Shown here one piece after another: positions 23,831 to 33,160 of a DNA stretch of 64,000 nt. The stretch covers positions 15,728 through 79,727 of the forward strand of contig JAJZQR010000001.1 in assembly GCA_021806765.1 (NCBI GenBank), read 5' to 3'. A program made the translations under genes and the position numbers. The first letter of the stretch is position 1; each line of letters opens with the position of its first letter. The DNA comes from Chloroflexota bacterium (lineage in GTDB: Bacteria > Chloroflexota > UBA6077). Below the pieces are notes generated by a model. The model did no database searches. It was given only the letters and a program-made list of their open reading frames with translations, and was not told the origin of the DNA.

Positions 23831-26191
23831 ATGGACACAACAGTCGCGCTGACCCCAGCCGATCGGGAATCACCCGGTAAGGCTGCTCTATTGGGAATGC
23901 TACTGGTCTCGACGGGAGCCATGGTGGTCGAGATCGCGCTCACTCGGGTTTTCTCCCTGGCGCTCTACTACCATTTCGCCTTCCTGGTGATCGGTCTCGC
24001 CATGCTCGGATTGGGGGCTGGGGGCCTCCTGGTGTGGCGTCAGCAGTGTCGAGGGGGGCCGATGTCGGTCCTTCCCGCCCGTTGGGCCATGCTGGCGGGC
24101 CTAGCCAGCGCCGGAGCCACCGCGCTCCTGGTCCTGGTAGGTGCGCTCGCCGGCCTGCCCGCTTACACCGCGCTCGCTGCCCTGCCTTTCGCCCTGGTCG
24201 GTGCCACCACCGCGGCGGTTCTGGCACGCTTTCCTGCTTCCTCGGGTCGCCTGTACGCGGCCGATCTAGGGGGCGCCGCGCTCGGCGTATCTCTCTCCAT
24301 CCCCTTGCTGCAAGTTGCCGGTGGTGTCAGCGCCCTACTCGCTGCGGCCGCACTGATGGGGTGGGGCGGTTGGCTCCTCGGCAGGCGGGAGGAGTCGGCG
24401 CGACGAACGTATCTAGCGGCCGCCTGCTTCCTCAGCGTTGTCACAGTGCTGAACCTGTTCGTGGCCCTGCTCGACGTGAACATCGGCTCTATCGACACTG
24501 ACAAACCGATGATCCAACAGTTGGGCGAGAATGGCCGCATCGTGTTCACCCGCTGGGACGCCTTTGCGCGCACCGATGTGGTCGCGTCACCCGAGGACAA
24601 GGGCCAGATGTACCTCTTCATTGATGGTGGAGCCGGTGCCGTCATGTATCGTTTCAACGGAGACCTCTCGGCACCATCCCCGCTTCGCCAGGATGTTGGG
24701 TTCTTCCCCTTCCACGAGCGGCCAGCCGGAGAGGTGCTGGACATCGGCCCGGGCGGTGGTAGAGACGTCCTGATGGCGCTGATGGGTGGTGCAACCCGGG
24801 TGACCGCGGTCGAGGTGAACCCGGGCACCGTGGAGGCGGTACGGCGGTTTGCCGATTTCAACGGAGGCCTCTATGACCGGCCCGAGGTGGAGGTGGTGGT
24901 GGACGAGGGACGGAGCTACCTCAGGAGATCCTCTCGCCTGTACGACACCATTTACCTCTCCCTGACCATGGCTCAAGTCGCCGAGCGCTCAGGCTATGCC
25001 CTGACGGAGAACTACCTGTACACCGTGGAAGCCATTCGGGACTACCTGGATCACCTGAAGCCCAACGGCGAGTTGGTGTTCAAGCTCCACGGCCGGCTGG
25101 ACTTGGAGCGCGTCATCCGCACGGCGACGCGGGCGTTGGTGGAATCCGGAGTCCCTCCGGACCGCGTGTCCTGGTATATGGAGGCGGTGGTTGAGGCGGA
25201 TAACCACGGGCATGGAGACGACCTGATGTTTCCCGTGCTCGTCATTCGCCGAGATCCCTACACGGCGGCGGACGTGCAGCGCCACCTCTCCGCCGGGCAG
25301 ACTTTGGGTTTCGTTCCCATCTACGAGCCTGGAGTGGGCGGAACAGGCCCCCTCAAGACACTTGACGTGTCGTCTTTGGCCGGCGATCAACTGCCGGGGG
25401 TCGATCTGTCGCCCACCACCGACGACCGTCCGTTCTTCTACTTGTACCAGGCTGGCCCTCCGCCCCTGCTTCTGGTGGTGCTTGCCATCACCATTATCGT
25501 GGCTATCCTGACGTGGAAGCAGCTGCGAGGCACCCTGCCCAGTGGAAGTGTCGAACTGCCGCCCTCCATGGCCTACTTTGGGTGTCTGGGTCTCGCTTTC
25601 ATGTTGGTGGAGGTGGCCCTGATACAGAAGCTAACTCTCTTCCTTGGACATCCTACGGTCGCCGTGACCACGGTGCTGTTCGCACTCTTGGTCTCGGGCG
25701 CGGGGGGCAGTTGGGTTAGCGGCAGGGCCGGTGGTGCTGCTCGTATCATGGTGGCGGCCCCTGCCCTCGCTGCGGCGCTCGCCCTGGCCTATTCCCAGAT
25801 CGTGCCCTGGTCGGCCGCCCAGTTCTTTGCCTGGCAACTCCCTCAGCGCACCCTTTTCGCTGGCGTCCTTGTCGCTCCGCTCGGTTTCTTCATGGGGATG
25901 CCTTTTCCCACCGGGCTCCGTGCGCTGGCTAGAGGCTCGTCTGTCCCGCTGGTAACCCTGGCCTGGGCTGCCAACGGTTTCACCTCAGTGCTTGGATCCA
26001 CTCTTGCCATCGTTCTGGCCACTCTTCTCGGCTTCACAGCCAGTCTGGTAGCTGGAGGAGTAGCTTACCTAGGCGTAGCGCTGGCGGCCGCAGTTCTAAG
26101 ACAGACCGTCGCGAACCCACCCGCGAAATTGCCCGGAGGCGATTCGATCAAGTTCTCGCTCCCGACGGCCGTCGGGAGAAGTCCTCTCTAG
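23831..26191 (+). CDS. Membrane-embedded spermidine-synthase-like methyltransferase-fold protein
   Basis: A 786-residue protein: six or so membrane helices in residues 1-220, a Rossmann-type spermidine synthase domain in about 230-520, and six more helices at 560-770. The nucleotide-binding loop VLDIGPGGGRDVLMALMGG and the acidic strand VTAVEVNPGTVEAV are clear, and DLSPTTDDRPFFYLY ends the domain. Proteins of this architecture are common in metal- and respiration-related loci but their substrate is not established; the catalytic Asp residues of true aminopropyltransferases are not obvious to me. A four-unit 11-bp repeat array lies just upstream, so it joins the regulon with ccmF. Confidence 0.75.
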   Translation: MDTTVALTPADRESPGKAALLGMLLVSTGAMVVEIALTRVFSLALYYHFAFLVIGLAMLGLGAGGLLVWRQQCRGGPMSVLPARWAMLAGLASAGATALLVLVGALAGLPAYTALAALPFALVGATTAAVLARFPASSGRLYAADLGGAALGVSLSIPLLQVAGGVSALLAAAALMGWGGWLLGRREESARRTYLAAACFLSVVTVLNLFVALLDVNIGSIDTDKPMIQQLGENGRIVFTRWDAFARTDVVASPEDKGQMYLFIDGGAGAVMYRFNGDLSAPSPLRQDVGFFPFHERPAGEVLDIGPGGGRDVLMALMGGATRVTAVEVNPGTVEAVRRFADFNGGLYDRPEVEVVVDEGRSYLRRSSRLYDTIYLSLTMAQVAERSGYALTENYLYTVEAIRDYLDHLKPNGELVFKLHGRLDLERVIRTATRALVESGVPPDRVSWYMEAVVEADNHGHGDDLMFPVLVIRRDPYTAADVQRHLSAGQTLGFVPIYEPGVGGTGPLKTLDVSSLAGDQLPGVDLSPTTDDRPFFYLYQAGPPPLLLVVLAITIIVAILTWKQLRGTLPSGSVELPPSMAYFGCLGLAFMLVEVALIQKLTLFLGHPTVAVTTVLFALLVSGAGGSWVSGRAGGAARIMVAAPALAAALALAYSQIVPWSAAQFFAWQLPQRTLFAGVLVAPLGFFMGMPFPTGLRALARGSSVPLVTLAWAANGFTSVLGSTLAIVLATLLGFTASLVAGGVAYLGVALAAAVLRQTVANPPAKLPGGDSIKFSLPTAVGRSPL

Positions 26192-26244
26192 TCTTGTTGC
26201 CTACCCCTCGAGTGCCCTGAGGAAGCGGCAACTTACGCCGCAAA

Positions 26245-26282
26245 CTCAGCGACCTCTCAAGGTCCCTTCATGCTGCTCTAAT
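26245..26282. promoter_or_regulatory. Array of four 11-bp repeats upstream of ccmF
   Basis: CTCAG 26245, CTCAA 26256, TTCAT 26267, CTAAT 26278, each 11 bp from the next, about 150 bases before the ccmF start. Confidence 0.55.
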
Positions 26283-26432
26283 CCAACCCGTCTACCCTTT
26301 GCTCTGGGCATCGGTAGGCCGCGATAGAGTGCCGGCTTGTCGGAAAAACGTGTGCTCGGAGGACTAAACAGCTCAACCCCAGCCCTCACCCCTCGACAGA
26401 GAAATCGGTAAACGGACAAGGAGGTCTAACTC

Positions 26433-28439
26433 ATGGCGGATGCCGGAAAGATCTTTCTCGTGCTCGCTTTCGTGGTGGCTGCGTACACTACGGGGACAGG
26501 ACTGATAGGGGCACTCAGGAAGCAGAGAGAGTTCCTGGATAGCGCCGGCAACGGTATCGTGGCCGGTGCCGTGCTAACCACCCTCGCCTGGGCGGCCCTG
26601 CTGTATGCCTTCGTCACCAACGACTTCTCTCTATCCTACGTCGCCCAGTACTCCAGCCGGGACACGGACCTTCTATACCGGCTCTCCGGCTCCTACGCCG
26701 GGCAGGAGGGCTCGCTCTTGATGTGGGCATGGTCCCTGGCCGCCTTTCACCTGATCGTCCAACTCCAGAACCGGCGCAGCAACCAAGCCCTGATGCCCTG
26801 GGTCAACGTGATCATGGCCGGCAGCCAGGTCTTCTTCCTGGGGCTCCTCACCTTCCTCTCCGATCCTTTCCAGCGGCTGCCCTACGTGGCCGCGGATGGG
26901 CAGGGGTTGAATCCCATGCTCCAGAACATGGGGATGCTCTTCCACCCCACCACCCTCTATCTGGGCTACGTTGGGTTCTCGGTGCCCTTCGCCTTCGCCA
27001 TGGCCGCGCTGATTACCGGGCGCCTCACCGATGAGTGGATCCGGAGCACCCGACGCTGGACCCTATTCGCCTGGTTCTTTCTCAGCCTGGGGAACCTCTT
27101 CGGCGCCCAGTGGGCTTATGTCGAGCTGGGTTGGGGCGGCTACTGGGGCTGGGACCCGGTCGAGAGCGCTTCCTTCATGCCCTGGCTCACCGGCACCGCC
27201 TACCTGCACTCGGTCATGATCCAGCAGCGTCGGGGCATGCTCAAGGTCTGGAACATCGCCCTGATCATCACCACATTCGCCCTGACCATCTTCGGAACCT
27301 TCCTCACCCGTAGCGGTGTGCTGGCCTCGGTCCACACCTTCGGAGCGTCAGCCGTGGGGCCTCTGTTTATCGGCCTCCTGGTGTTTCTGGTGATTGGGTC
27401 GGTGTCGCTGCTGTGGTACCGGCTTCCCCAACTGCAGAGCGACCACGAACTGGATTCCATGGTCTCCCGTGAGTCCAGCTTCCTGCTGAACAACCTGCTG
27501 CTGGTGGGGGCTGCCTTCGCGGTCTTCTGGGGCACAGTCTTCCCGCTAATATCCGAGGCGGTTCGCGGAGTGAAGGTCACGGTGAACGCGCCCTTCTTCA
27601 ACCAGGTCGAGGGGCCCATCCTCCTGGGCCTGGTGATCCTGATGGGCGTATGCCCCCTGATCGGGTGGCGGCGTGCCTCGACGGAGAACCTGCTACGCAA
27701 CTTCACCTATCCACTGGCTGTGGCCGTGGTTAGCGCCCCGATCCTCTATTTCGTCGTGGGCATCCACGTCATCTTCGCCGTGGTCGCTTTCGCCGCCTGC
27801 GCCTTCGTGCTGACGACTCTTCTGCTGGAGTTCTTCCGGGGCACCCGCGCGAAACATAAGCTGACCGGCCGCAACTACCTGGCCTGCCTGACCAACTTGA
27901 TTTGGGGCAACAAGCCCCGCTATGGCGGCTACATCATCCACCTCGGGATCATCCTGATGGCCATCGGGGTCGCGGGCTCCCAGGCCTACAAGCTGGAGCA
28001 GGAGGTCACCCTGGACAAGGGGCAGGAGGCTTCTATCGGCAGCTTCAGGCTGGTGTACGAGGGGCTGAACAGCTACCCGACCGCAACCAGGGAGCGGGTG
28101 GACGCGACCATCGCTGTCTACTCGGGTAGCCAGCTGCTCGGTCGGATGTCCCCGTCAAAAGAGTTCCAGCGGAACCAGGATACCCCTAAGTCCGACGTGG
28201 CGATCCGCAGTACTCCCCTGGAGGACCTCTACCTGATCCTGAACTCCTGGGAAGGGGACAAGGCCAACTTCAAGTTCATCGTCAATCCGCTGGTGATGTG
28301 GATCTGGATAGGTGGATGGGTGTTGCTGCTGGGAGCCGGAATCGCCTACTGGCCCGACGCCAGGGAGAAGCGCCGAGTGGCAGCTCTGGAGGCCCAGCGA
28401 GCGGCCCACGCGGGAGTTCTGGCGGGCATGGAAGGGTAG
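26433..28439 (+). CDS. ccmF: Cytochrome c haem lyase CcmF
   Basis: A 668-residue polytopic membrane protein with the CcmF signature: the tryptophan-rich haem-handling WWD motif GWGGYWGWDPVESASFMPWL (about residues 230-250), flanking histidines in HPTTLYLGYVG and YLHSVMI, and FLTRSGVLASVHTFG. Near the C-terminus GGYIIHLGIILMAIGVAGSQ leads into a periplasmic beta domain and a last helix. It ligates haem to apocytochrome c at the outer face of the membrane. AGGAGG precedes the ATG. It is the first gene of a ccmF-ccmH-zinc-ribbon operon. Confidence 0.95.
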   Translation: MADAGKIFLVLAFVVAAYTTGTGLIGALRKQREFLDSAGNGIVAGAVLTTLAWAALLYAFVTNDFSLSYVAQYSSRDTDLLYRLSGSYAGQEGSLLMWAWSLAAFHLIVQLQNRRSNQALMPWVNVIMAGSQVFFLGLLTFLSDPFQRLPYVAADGQGLNPMLQNMGMLFHPTTLYLGYVGFSVPFAFAMAALITGRLTDEWIRSTRRWTLFAWFFLSLGNLFGAQWAYVELGWGGYWGWDPVESASFMPWLTGTAYLHSVMIQQRRGMLKVWNIALIITTFALTIFGTFLTRSGVLASVHTFGASAVGPLFIGLLVFLVIGSVSLLWYRLPQLQSDHELDSMVSRESSFLLNNLLLVGAAFAVFWGTVFPLISEAVRGVKVTVNAPFFNQVEGPILLGLVILMGVCPLIGWRRASTENLLRNFTYPLAVAVVSAPILYFVVGIHVIFAVVAFAACAFVLTTLLLEFFRGTRAKHKLTGRNYLACLTNLIWGNKPRYGGYIIHLGIILMAIGVAGSQAYKLEQEVTLDKGQEASIGSFRLVYEGLNSYPTATRERVDATIAVYSGSQLLGRMSPSKEFQRNQDTPKSDVAIRSTPLEDLYLILNSWEGDKANFKFIVNPLVMWIWIGGWVLLLGAGIAYWPDAREKRRVAALEAQRAAHAGVLAGMEG

Positions 28440-28448
28440 GTGAAGACG

Positions 28449-28937
28449 ATGACAATGGCGGTATTGCGCTCGCGTCTGCTGGCCGGGATGCTCGCCCTGC
28501 TGTTGGTGACAGCCACCTCGGCTCCAGCCCTGGCGGACGACGCTGCTGACCTGATCAACGAGTTGATGTGTCCCTCCGACTGCGTGGAGACCCTGGCCAT
28601 CTGCCAGATGCCTGAGGCGGCCCAGATGCGCACCTTCGTCAAGGAGAAGGTGGCAGCGGGCTGGTCCAAGGACAAGATCGTGGACAACCTGGTGGCTCAG
28701 TACGGTGAGCGCATCCTGGCCGCTCCGCCCAAGAAGGGTTTCAACCTGACGGCATGGATAACCCCCTTCGCAGCAATCCTGGCCGGTGGTGGCCTGGTTG
28801 CCGCGCTGCTGGCTGCCTGGGTCCGCCAACGAAAGGTCAACGATGCCTACGTCAAGGCGAAGGTGACGGAACCTGGTACCGGCGACCTGGAGACGTACCG
28901 CTCCCGGGTGGCTGCGGAGCTGGAGAGCTACGAGTGA
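28449..28937 (+). CDS. ccmH: CcmH-type cytochrome c maturation protein
   Basis: A 162-residue protein: signal peptide ending at APALADD, then the CcmH domain with LINELMCPSDCVETLAICQMPEAAQMR and WSKDKIVDNLVAQYGERIL, then a membrane helix (FAAILAGGGLVAALLAAWV). The usual LRCxxCQ redox motif is replaced by CPSDC...C, i.e. a CxxxC with a third Cys six residues on, as in other non-proteobacterial CcmH proteins. It keeps the apocytochrome CxxCH cysteines reduced for ligation. Start ATG 28449 is preferred over GTG 28440 for its AGGTG spacing. Confidence 0.85.
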   Translation: MTMAVLRSRLLAGMLALLLVTATSAPALADDAADLINELMCPSDCVETLAICQMPEAAQMRTFVKEKVAAGWSKDKIVDNLVAQYGERILAAPPKKGFNLTAWITPFAAILAGGGLVAALLAAWVRQRKVNDAYVKAKVTEPGTGDLETYRSRVAAELESYE

Positions 28938-28953
28938 GAGGAAGGTGACGGGG

Positions 28954-29790
28954 ATGTCATGGGGAATAACGCTGGCGGTTATGGTCGTAACGTCCATCGC
29001 TGTAGCTGTGTACATCGCCTGGCCGCTTCTGGTCGGCAGGCCCGAGTCGAGTCCTGAGGACGAGGAAGGGGATTATGCGTCGGTTCTGGACGAACTGCTC
29101 GTCCAGAAGGATGCCACCTACTCGGCCATCAAGGAATTGGAGTTCGATCACGCCATGGGGAACCTCTCGAAGGAGGACTACCGGAAACTGGCTAGCCGCT
29201 ACGAGGACAAGGCGGTGGCGCTGCTGAAGACCATCGACCAAGTATCGCAGGGTAGCCCGATGGAAGACATCGAGGCGCCTGCCGTGGCAGGGGTCATTCT
29301 GGGGACGGCTCGCGGGGCCTGCGAGGGTGACGACATCGAGCGGCAGGTTGCCGGCCTGAGGCAGGTGCGAGGGAAGGCTGGCAGCAAAGGACGGGCGGGC
29401 GGCCTTCAGGACGAAATCGAGCGGGGTGTGGCGCAGATGCGCGCGAGCCGACATCCGGCCCATGGGATGAACGGCAACCCGTCGACGGAGATCGAGCAGC
29501 AGGTGGCGGTGCTTCGGACAACCAGGGGCGGGAACGTTGCTCCAACTCCCACACCCACTGCAGCCTCAGCGTTGCAGGCCCATGCATCCTGCCCGAGCTG
29601 CGGTGCCCCGTTGAAGAGCGGCTCGGCCGCCTTCTGTAGCCGCTGCGGCGCGGCCCTGACCACCCGATGCCCGCTCTGCGGAACGCCGGCCGAGGAGGGG
29701 GACGCCTTCTGCTCCGGGTGCGGCACCTCTCTGGCCCAGCGAGACACCATGGGAGCAGGACAGACACCAGTTGGAGGCACCAATGTTTAG
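28954..29790 (+). CDS. CcmI-like membrane protein with C-terminal double zinc ribbon
   Basis: A 278-residue protein: N-terminal membrane helix, then DYASVLDELLVQKDATYSAIKELEFDHAMGNLSKEDYRKLASRYE, which matches the region found in CcmI/CcmH-associated proteins, a variable middle, and two zinc ribbons (CPSCGAPLKSG...CSRCG and CPLCGTPAEEG...CSGCG). Its place just after ccmH suggests a chaperone role for apocytochromes or assembly partners. Start ATG 28954 has GGAAGG eight bases upstream. The last codons overlap the next gene's start. Confidence 0.7.
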   Translation: MSWGITLAVMVVTSIAVAVYIAWPLLVGRPESSPEDEEGDYASVLDELLVQKDATYSAIKELEFDHAMGNLSKEDYRKLASRYEDKAVALLKTIDQVSQGSPMEDIEAPAVAGVILGTARGACEGDDIERQVAGLRQVRGKAGSKGRAGGLQDEIERGVAQMRASRHPAHGMNGNPSTEIEQQVAVLRTTRGGNVAPTPTPTAASALQAHASCPSCGAPLKSGSAAFCSRCGAALTTRCPLCGTPAEEGDAFCSGCGTSLAQRDTMGAGQTPVGGTNV

Positions 29791-31099
29791 GCGAGCCATC
29801 AGCCATCAGCACTCAGCACTCAGCACGTCCCGAAGTGATCTCTCGGTGGTTCTCCCGATCATCCTCGCGCTCCTTGCCGTGACGGTGTTTGCTATGCCCG
29901 CCTATGCTGCGGACGGGGGCACGATCCAGGGCAAGGTGGTCAACGCCACCGCCAACGGTGGCAGCGTGGAGGGCGTCGAGGTCACCCTTACGGCCTATTT
30001 CGGGCAGACGGAGCGCAACAAGAGCACCACCAAGACCGACAAGGACGGCAACTTCCAGTTCACCGGCCTCGATAGCAGCTCCAACTACTCCTACGAGGCC
30101 GCGACCACCTACCAGAAGGGTGATTACACAGCAGACAGGGTTTCCTTCTCCAATCCAGGAGAGACGAAGCAGGTTACCCTGAAGGTGTACGACTCCACCG
30201 GCGATGACAGCGCGGTGAAGGCCACCGCCAAGCACTTCGTGCTGACTCCCACCAAGAACGGCACCGTGGAGGTCCAGGAGATCCTGGTGCTGAATAACGG
30301 CACCGACAAGACCTACATCGGATCGAAAGAGATAGGGCCGGATCAGCGGGAGACCAGCCGCTATCTGCCGCCAGACGGTGCGAAGAATATGCAGTATGGC
30401 GACACCCTGATGAGCTGCTGCGTCGTGAAGCAGGGAGCCGGCTTCGTCGATACCATGGCTATCAACCCCGGGCAGATCGAGAAGGTGTTCAGCTACGAAC
30501 TTCCCTACAGTGGAACGACCCTATCCTTCACCAGCATCCTGCAGCAGCCGACGGACACGGTGCAGATGCTGGTGCCCAACGGGGTGCGGGCCAGCGTCTC
30601 CGGACTGGCCAACCATGGAACTCAGAACGTCCAGAATACCACCTACCAGGTTTTCAGCGGGCAGAACGTGCCCGCCAACAGCAACTTCGACGTCCAGCTT
30701 GAGGGGCTGCCGCAGAGCGTGCCGGTGAATCCGATAGTCATGGCGGGCGTAGCAGTGGCGGCCCTGGCGGCCCTGGCCGCGGCCTTCTACGTCCTGAGGA
30801 AGCGCTCGCACCCGGCGCCGGTACCTGCCTACAGCTACGCTGCTCCCGGATCTTCTTCTAAGCGTGGGAAGCAGCGAGGTTCGGCAGGGATCCCTCGAGG
30901 AGTTGCTGCCGGCAGTCCCGCGTTGCTGGAACTGGAGAAGAGCGAGCTGTTGACCGCTATGGCCAATCTGGACGACTGGTTCGAGGCCGGTCGCATCAGT
31001 CGCCAGGACTACGAGCGGATGCGGGCCGACAAGAAGCAGCGGCTGATGGCGCTGATGCAGCAGCAAACGGGGAGGAAGGGGACGCCGGCAAAAGTCTAG
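29783..31099 (+). CDS. Exported carboxypeptidase-regulatory-like domain protein with SHOCT-like tail
   Basis: A 438-residue protein. A signal-like helix (LSVVLPIILALLAVTVFAMPAYAADG) leads into a beta-sandwich of the CarboxypepD_reg type (GTIQGKVVNATANGG...DKDGNFQFTGLDSSSNYSY, residues about 45-130), a second extracellular domain with DTLMSCCVVKQG, one membrane helix (VMAGVAVAALAALAAAFYVL, about 315-335) and a cytoplasmic tail ending LDDWFEAGRISRQDYERMRADKKQRL. The tail repeats the logic of the preceding CcmI-like gene. GGAGG lies upstream of ATG 29783, which overlaps the previous stop by 8 bp. Likely part of the cytochrome maturation operon; exact role unknown. Confidence 0.65.
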   Translation: MFRRAISHQHSALSTSRSDLSVVLPIILALLAVTVFAMPAYAADGGTIQGKVVNATANGGSVEGVEVTLTAYFGQTERNKSTTKTDKDGNFQFTGLDSSSNYSYEAATTYQKGDYTADRVSFSNPGETKQVTLKVYDSTGDDSAVKATAKHFVLTPTKNGTVEVQEILVLNNGTDKTYIGSKEIGPDQRETSRYLPPDGAKNMQYGDTLMSCCVVKQGAGFVDTMAINPGQIEKVFSYELPYSGTTLSFTSILQQPTDTVQMLVPNGVRASVSGLANHGTQNVQNTTYQVFSGQNVPANSNFDVQLEGLPQSVPVNPIVMAGVAVAALAALAAAFYVLRKRSHPAPVPAYSYAAPGSSSKRGKQRGSAGIPRGVAAGSPALLELEKSELLTAMANLDDWFEAGRISRQDYERMRADKKQRLMALMQQQTGRKGTPAKV

Positions 31100-31120
31100 A
31101 CTGCCACGCATGATGTCTAA

Positions 31121-31159
31121 GGGGAGGAAGAGAAGGGCAGGCGCCCTTTCTTCCTCCCC
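31121..31159. terminator. Bidirectional terminator between convergent operons
   Basis: A long hairpin: GGGGAGGAA pairs with TTCCTCCCC and GAAGGGC with GCCCTT around a four-base loop, with a small internal bulge. It lies between the ccm operon and the minus-strand PDZ gene. Confidence 0.75.
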
Positions 31160-31185
31160 TCCCTTCGCTTCGGTTTCCCTCGCGC

Positions 31186-31641
31186 TCATCTCGAGTCTGA
31201 GGCCCCCAGCACCAACTCCACCGTCAGGGTCCTGCCGTCCCGCAGCGCCTGGAAGCTTACTCGGTCCCCCGGGCGCTTTCCAGAGAGCAACTCTACCATG
31301 GACGAGGTGAGAGTCAGAGGCGTGGCATCAACGGACAGGAGGATATCCCCTCTGCGCAGACCCGCGACGCTGGTGGGACTCCCCGCCTCAACGTCGGTCA
31401 CAAGAACCCCCTTCCCCGCCTCCACACCGTAGCGGGCTGCCAGTTCGTGAGACAGGGGAACATAGGTCAGCCCCAGATAGGGGGTTGCATCGCCTCTAAC
31501 CGGTTGGCTTGGGGGCAGGAAGACCGCACGCAACTCGGCAGAAGAGAAAGTTGCCGCGACCAGAAGGCAGAGGGTTAGAGAGGCAACCACGGCAACGAAT
31601 CTAGCGCGAAAGACTACTGCTCCTGTCGGAAGCTGACTCAT
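31186..31641 (-). CDS. Membrane-anchored PDZ-domain protein
   Basis: A 151-residue protein with one N-terminal helix (FVAVVASLTLCLLVAATF) and a PDZ domain (PYLGLTYVPLSHELAARYGVEAGKGVLVTDVEAGSP then AGLRRGDILLSVDATPL and the carboxy strand). No protease domain is present, so it is a free PDZ adaptor of the kind that modulates intramembrane or HtrA proteases. Start ATG 31641 follows GGAGG by seven bases. It is the third gene after a response regulator and kinase on the same strand, so it may belong to that signalling operon. Confidence 0.7.
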   Translation of the reverse strand: MSQLPTGAVVFRARFVAVVASLTLCLLVAATFSSAELRAVFLPPSQPVRGDATPYLGLTYVPLSHELAARYGVEAGKGVLVTDVEAGSPTSVAGLRRGDILLSVDATPLTLTSSMVELLSGKRPGDRVSFQALRDGRTLTVELVLGASDSR

Positions 31642-31754
31642 ATCCTGTCCTCCACTAATGTTCATCACGAAGTCGGTCGCTCGCCGGCCCCTGATTCCAT
31701 CAGTAGTAGCGCGACGTAGGGGGTCGCCATCGCCCGGCGCGGCCGTGAGGTCGC

Positions 31755-33155
31755 TCAGGCCATGATCGGGAGTTGCACCAGGAAGGTGCTGCCCTGATTT
31801 GGCCTGCTGTCCACGGAGATGCGACCACCGTGGGCCGTCACAATCGCCCTGGCTATGGCGAGGCCCAGCCCAGTGCCACCCGCTGCCCGAGACCGGGCCT
31901 TGTCGACTCGATAAAACCGGTCGAAGATCCTCTCCTGCTCCGCCACCGGTATTCCGATCCCCGTGTCGGTGACTGCCATTTCTCCCCACTCGCCAGACCG
32001 CCAGACCGCCAGGGTAATGTTGCCTCCCGGCGGGGTATACTTGATGGCGTTATCCACCAGGTTCAGCAGCAGCTCTCGCAGGCGGTCGGTGTTTCCCGTA
32101 ACGGCCACGGGCTCCAGCCGGTCTACGGAGAGCATCTTTCCCGAAGCCACTGCTCGGGTGTGGGACAACACATCCAGGACAAGCTCGTCGAGGCGCACCA
32201 ACTGGCTTCTATCATCCGCGACCAGATCCATCTCCGCCATGTCCAGCAGGTCGGAGACGATTCGCTCCATCCTGGCCGCCTCCAACTGGATCGCCCGCAC
32301 CGTCTCCTGGCGATCGGCCTCTCGGAGCGGTCGACTCAGCAGGTCGGCGTTGCCCCGGATGACCGCGATGGGAGTCCCGAGTTCATGGGAAGAGTCGGCG
32401 ATGAACTGCTTCTGGGACTGCAGAGTGGTCTCGATCCGGTCGATCATCCGGTTGAAGGTCGTAGCCAGCCGCCCGATCTCATCCGCAGGGCCTGAATACG
32501 CGATTCTCTCGCCGAAGTCGCCTGTGGCGGCAATGGAAGCCGCCGTCTCGGTCATGGCACTCACCGGCCTCAGGGCCCTGCCCGTCAGCACCCAGCCTAC
32601 CAGAGTAGCCAGCGTCCAAACGACGACCACAAGGGCCGCCAGCAGGAGACGCAGCGACTGCAGCGCCTGGTTCACGTGGTGGAGGGACTGCCCCACCTGG
32701 ATGAGCCCCAGGACGGAGTCGCCGTGGATCATCGGCATGATTCTGACTCGCACCTCTTCCTCACCCGCCGTAGTGAGGGTGGCGACCACGGTGCGCCCTT
32801 GCAGCCCTTCCCACACTATGGATGGCCTCGTGGGCATCTGCTCCCCTCTGAGGTTCGGCGAGGTGGCCACCACAGCGCCCTTGCTGTCCAGGATCTGCAC
32901 GTACAGGCCAGGGGCGGCGAACTCACTAGAGGAGGGCGCCAGCCGGCTGGGGGCAATGGAGAGGAGGTCCAAGTCCTTCTGCTGCGGGATGTTGAGGTCC
33001 CGATGCACCTGGTTGGCCAGAAGCTGGAGCCTGTCGTCGACCTCGCCGACAAGCCTGTGGTCGAGCACCACGTAGATCAGAAGTCCCGCTGCTGCCATGG
33101 TCAGCCCCAACAGCAAGCTGAACCAGAGGGTGAGCCGCCATCGCACTGGGAGCAT
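31755..33155 (-). CDS. OmpR-associated sensor histidine kinase
   Basis: A 466-residue kinase: membrane helix at 8-30, periplasmic sensor of about 135 residues, second helix near 170-195, HAMP domain (GRALRPVSAMTETAASIAATGDFG), dimerisation helix with phospho-His in DSSHELGTPIAVIRGN (about 256; note HELGTP rather than HELRTP), and an ATPase domain with N box LVDNAIKYTPPGG and DTGIGIP, GGTGLGLAIA. It pairs with the regulator encoded five bases upstream. The signal is unknown; neighbouring cupredoxins suggest copper or redox. Confidence 0.9.
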   Translation of the reverse strand: MLPVRWRLTLWFSLLLGLTMAAAGLLIYVVLDHRLVGEVDDRLQLLANQVHRDLNIPQQKDLDLLSIAPSRLAPSSSEFAAPGLYVQILDSKGAVVATSPNLRGEQMPTRPSIVWEGLQGRTVVATLTTAGEEEVRVRIMPMIHGDSVLGLIQVGQSLHHVNQALQSLRLLLAALVVVVWTLATLVGWVLTGRALRPVSAMTETAASIAATGDFGERIAYSGPADEIGRLATTFNRMIDRIETTLQSQKQFIADSSHELGTPIAVIRGNADLLSRPLREADRQETVRAIQLEAARMERIVSDLLDMAEMDLVADDRSQLVRLDELVLDVLSHTRAVASGKMLSVDRLEPVAVTGNTDRLRELLLNLVDNAIKYTPPGGNITLAVWRSGEWGEMAVTDTGIGIPVAEQERIFDRFYRVDKARSRAAGGTGLGLAIARAIVTAHGGRISVDSRPNQGSTFLVQLPIMA

Positions 33156-33160
33156 GCGTC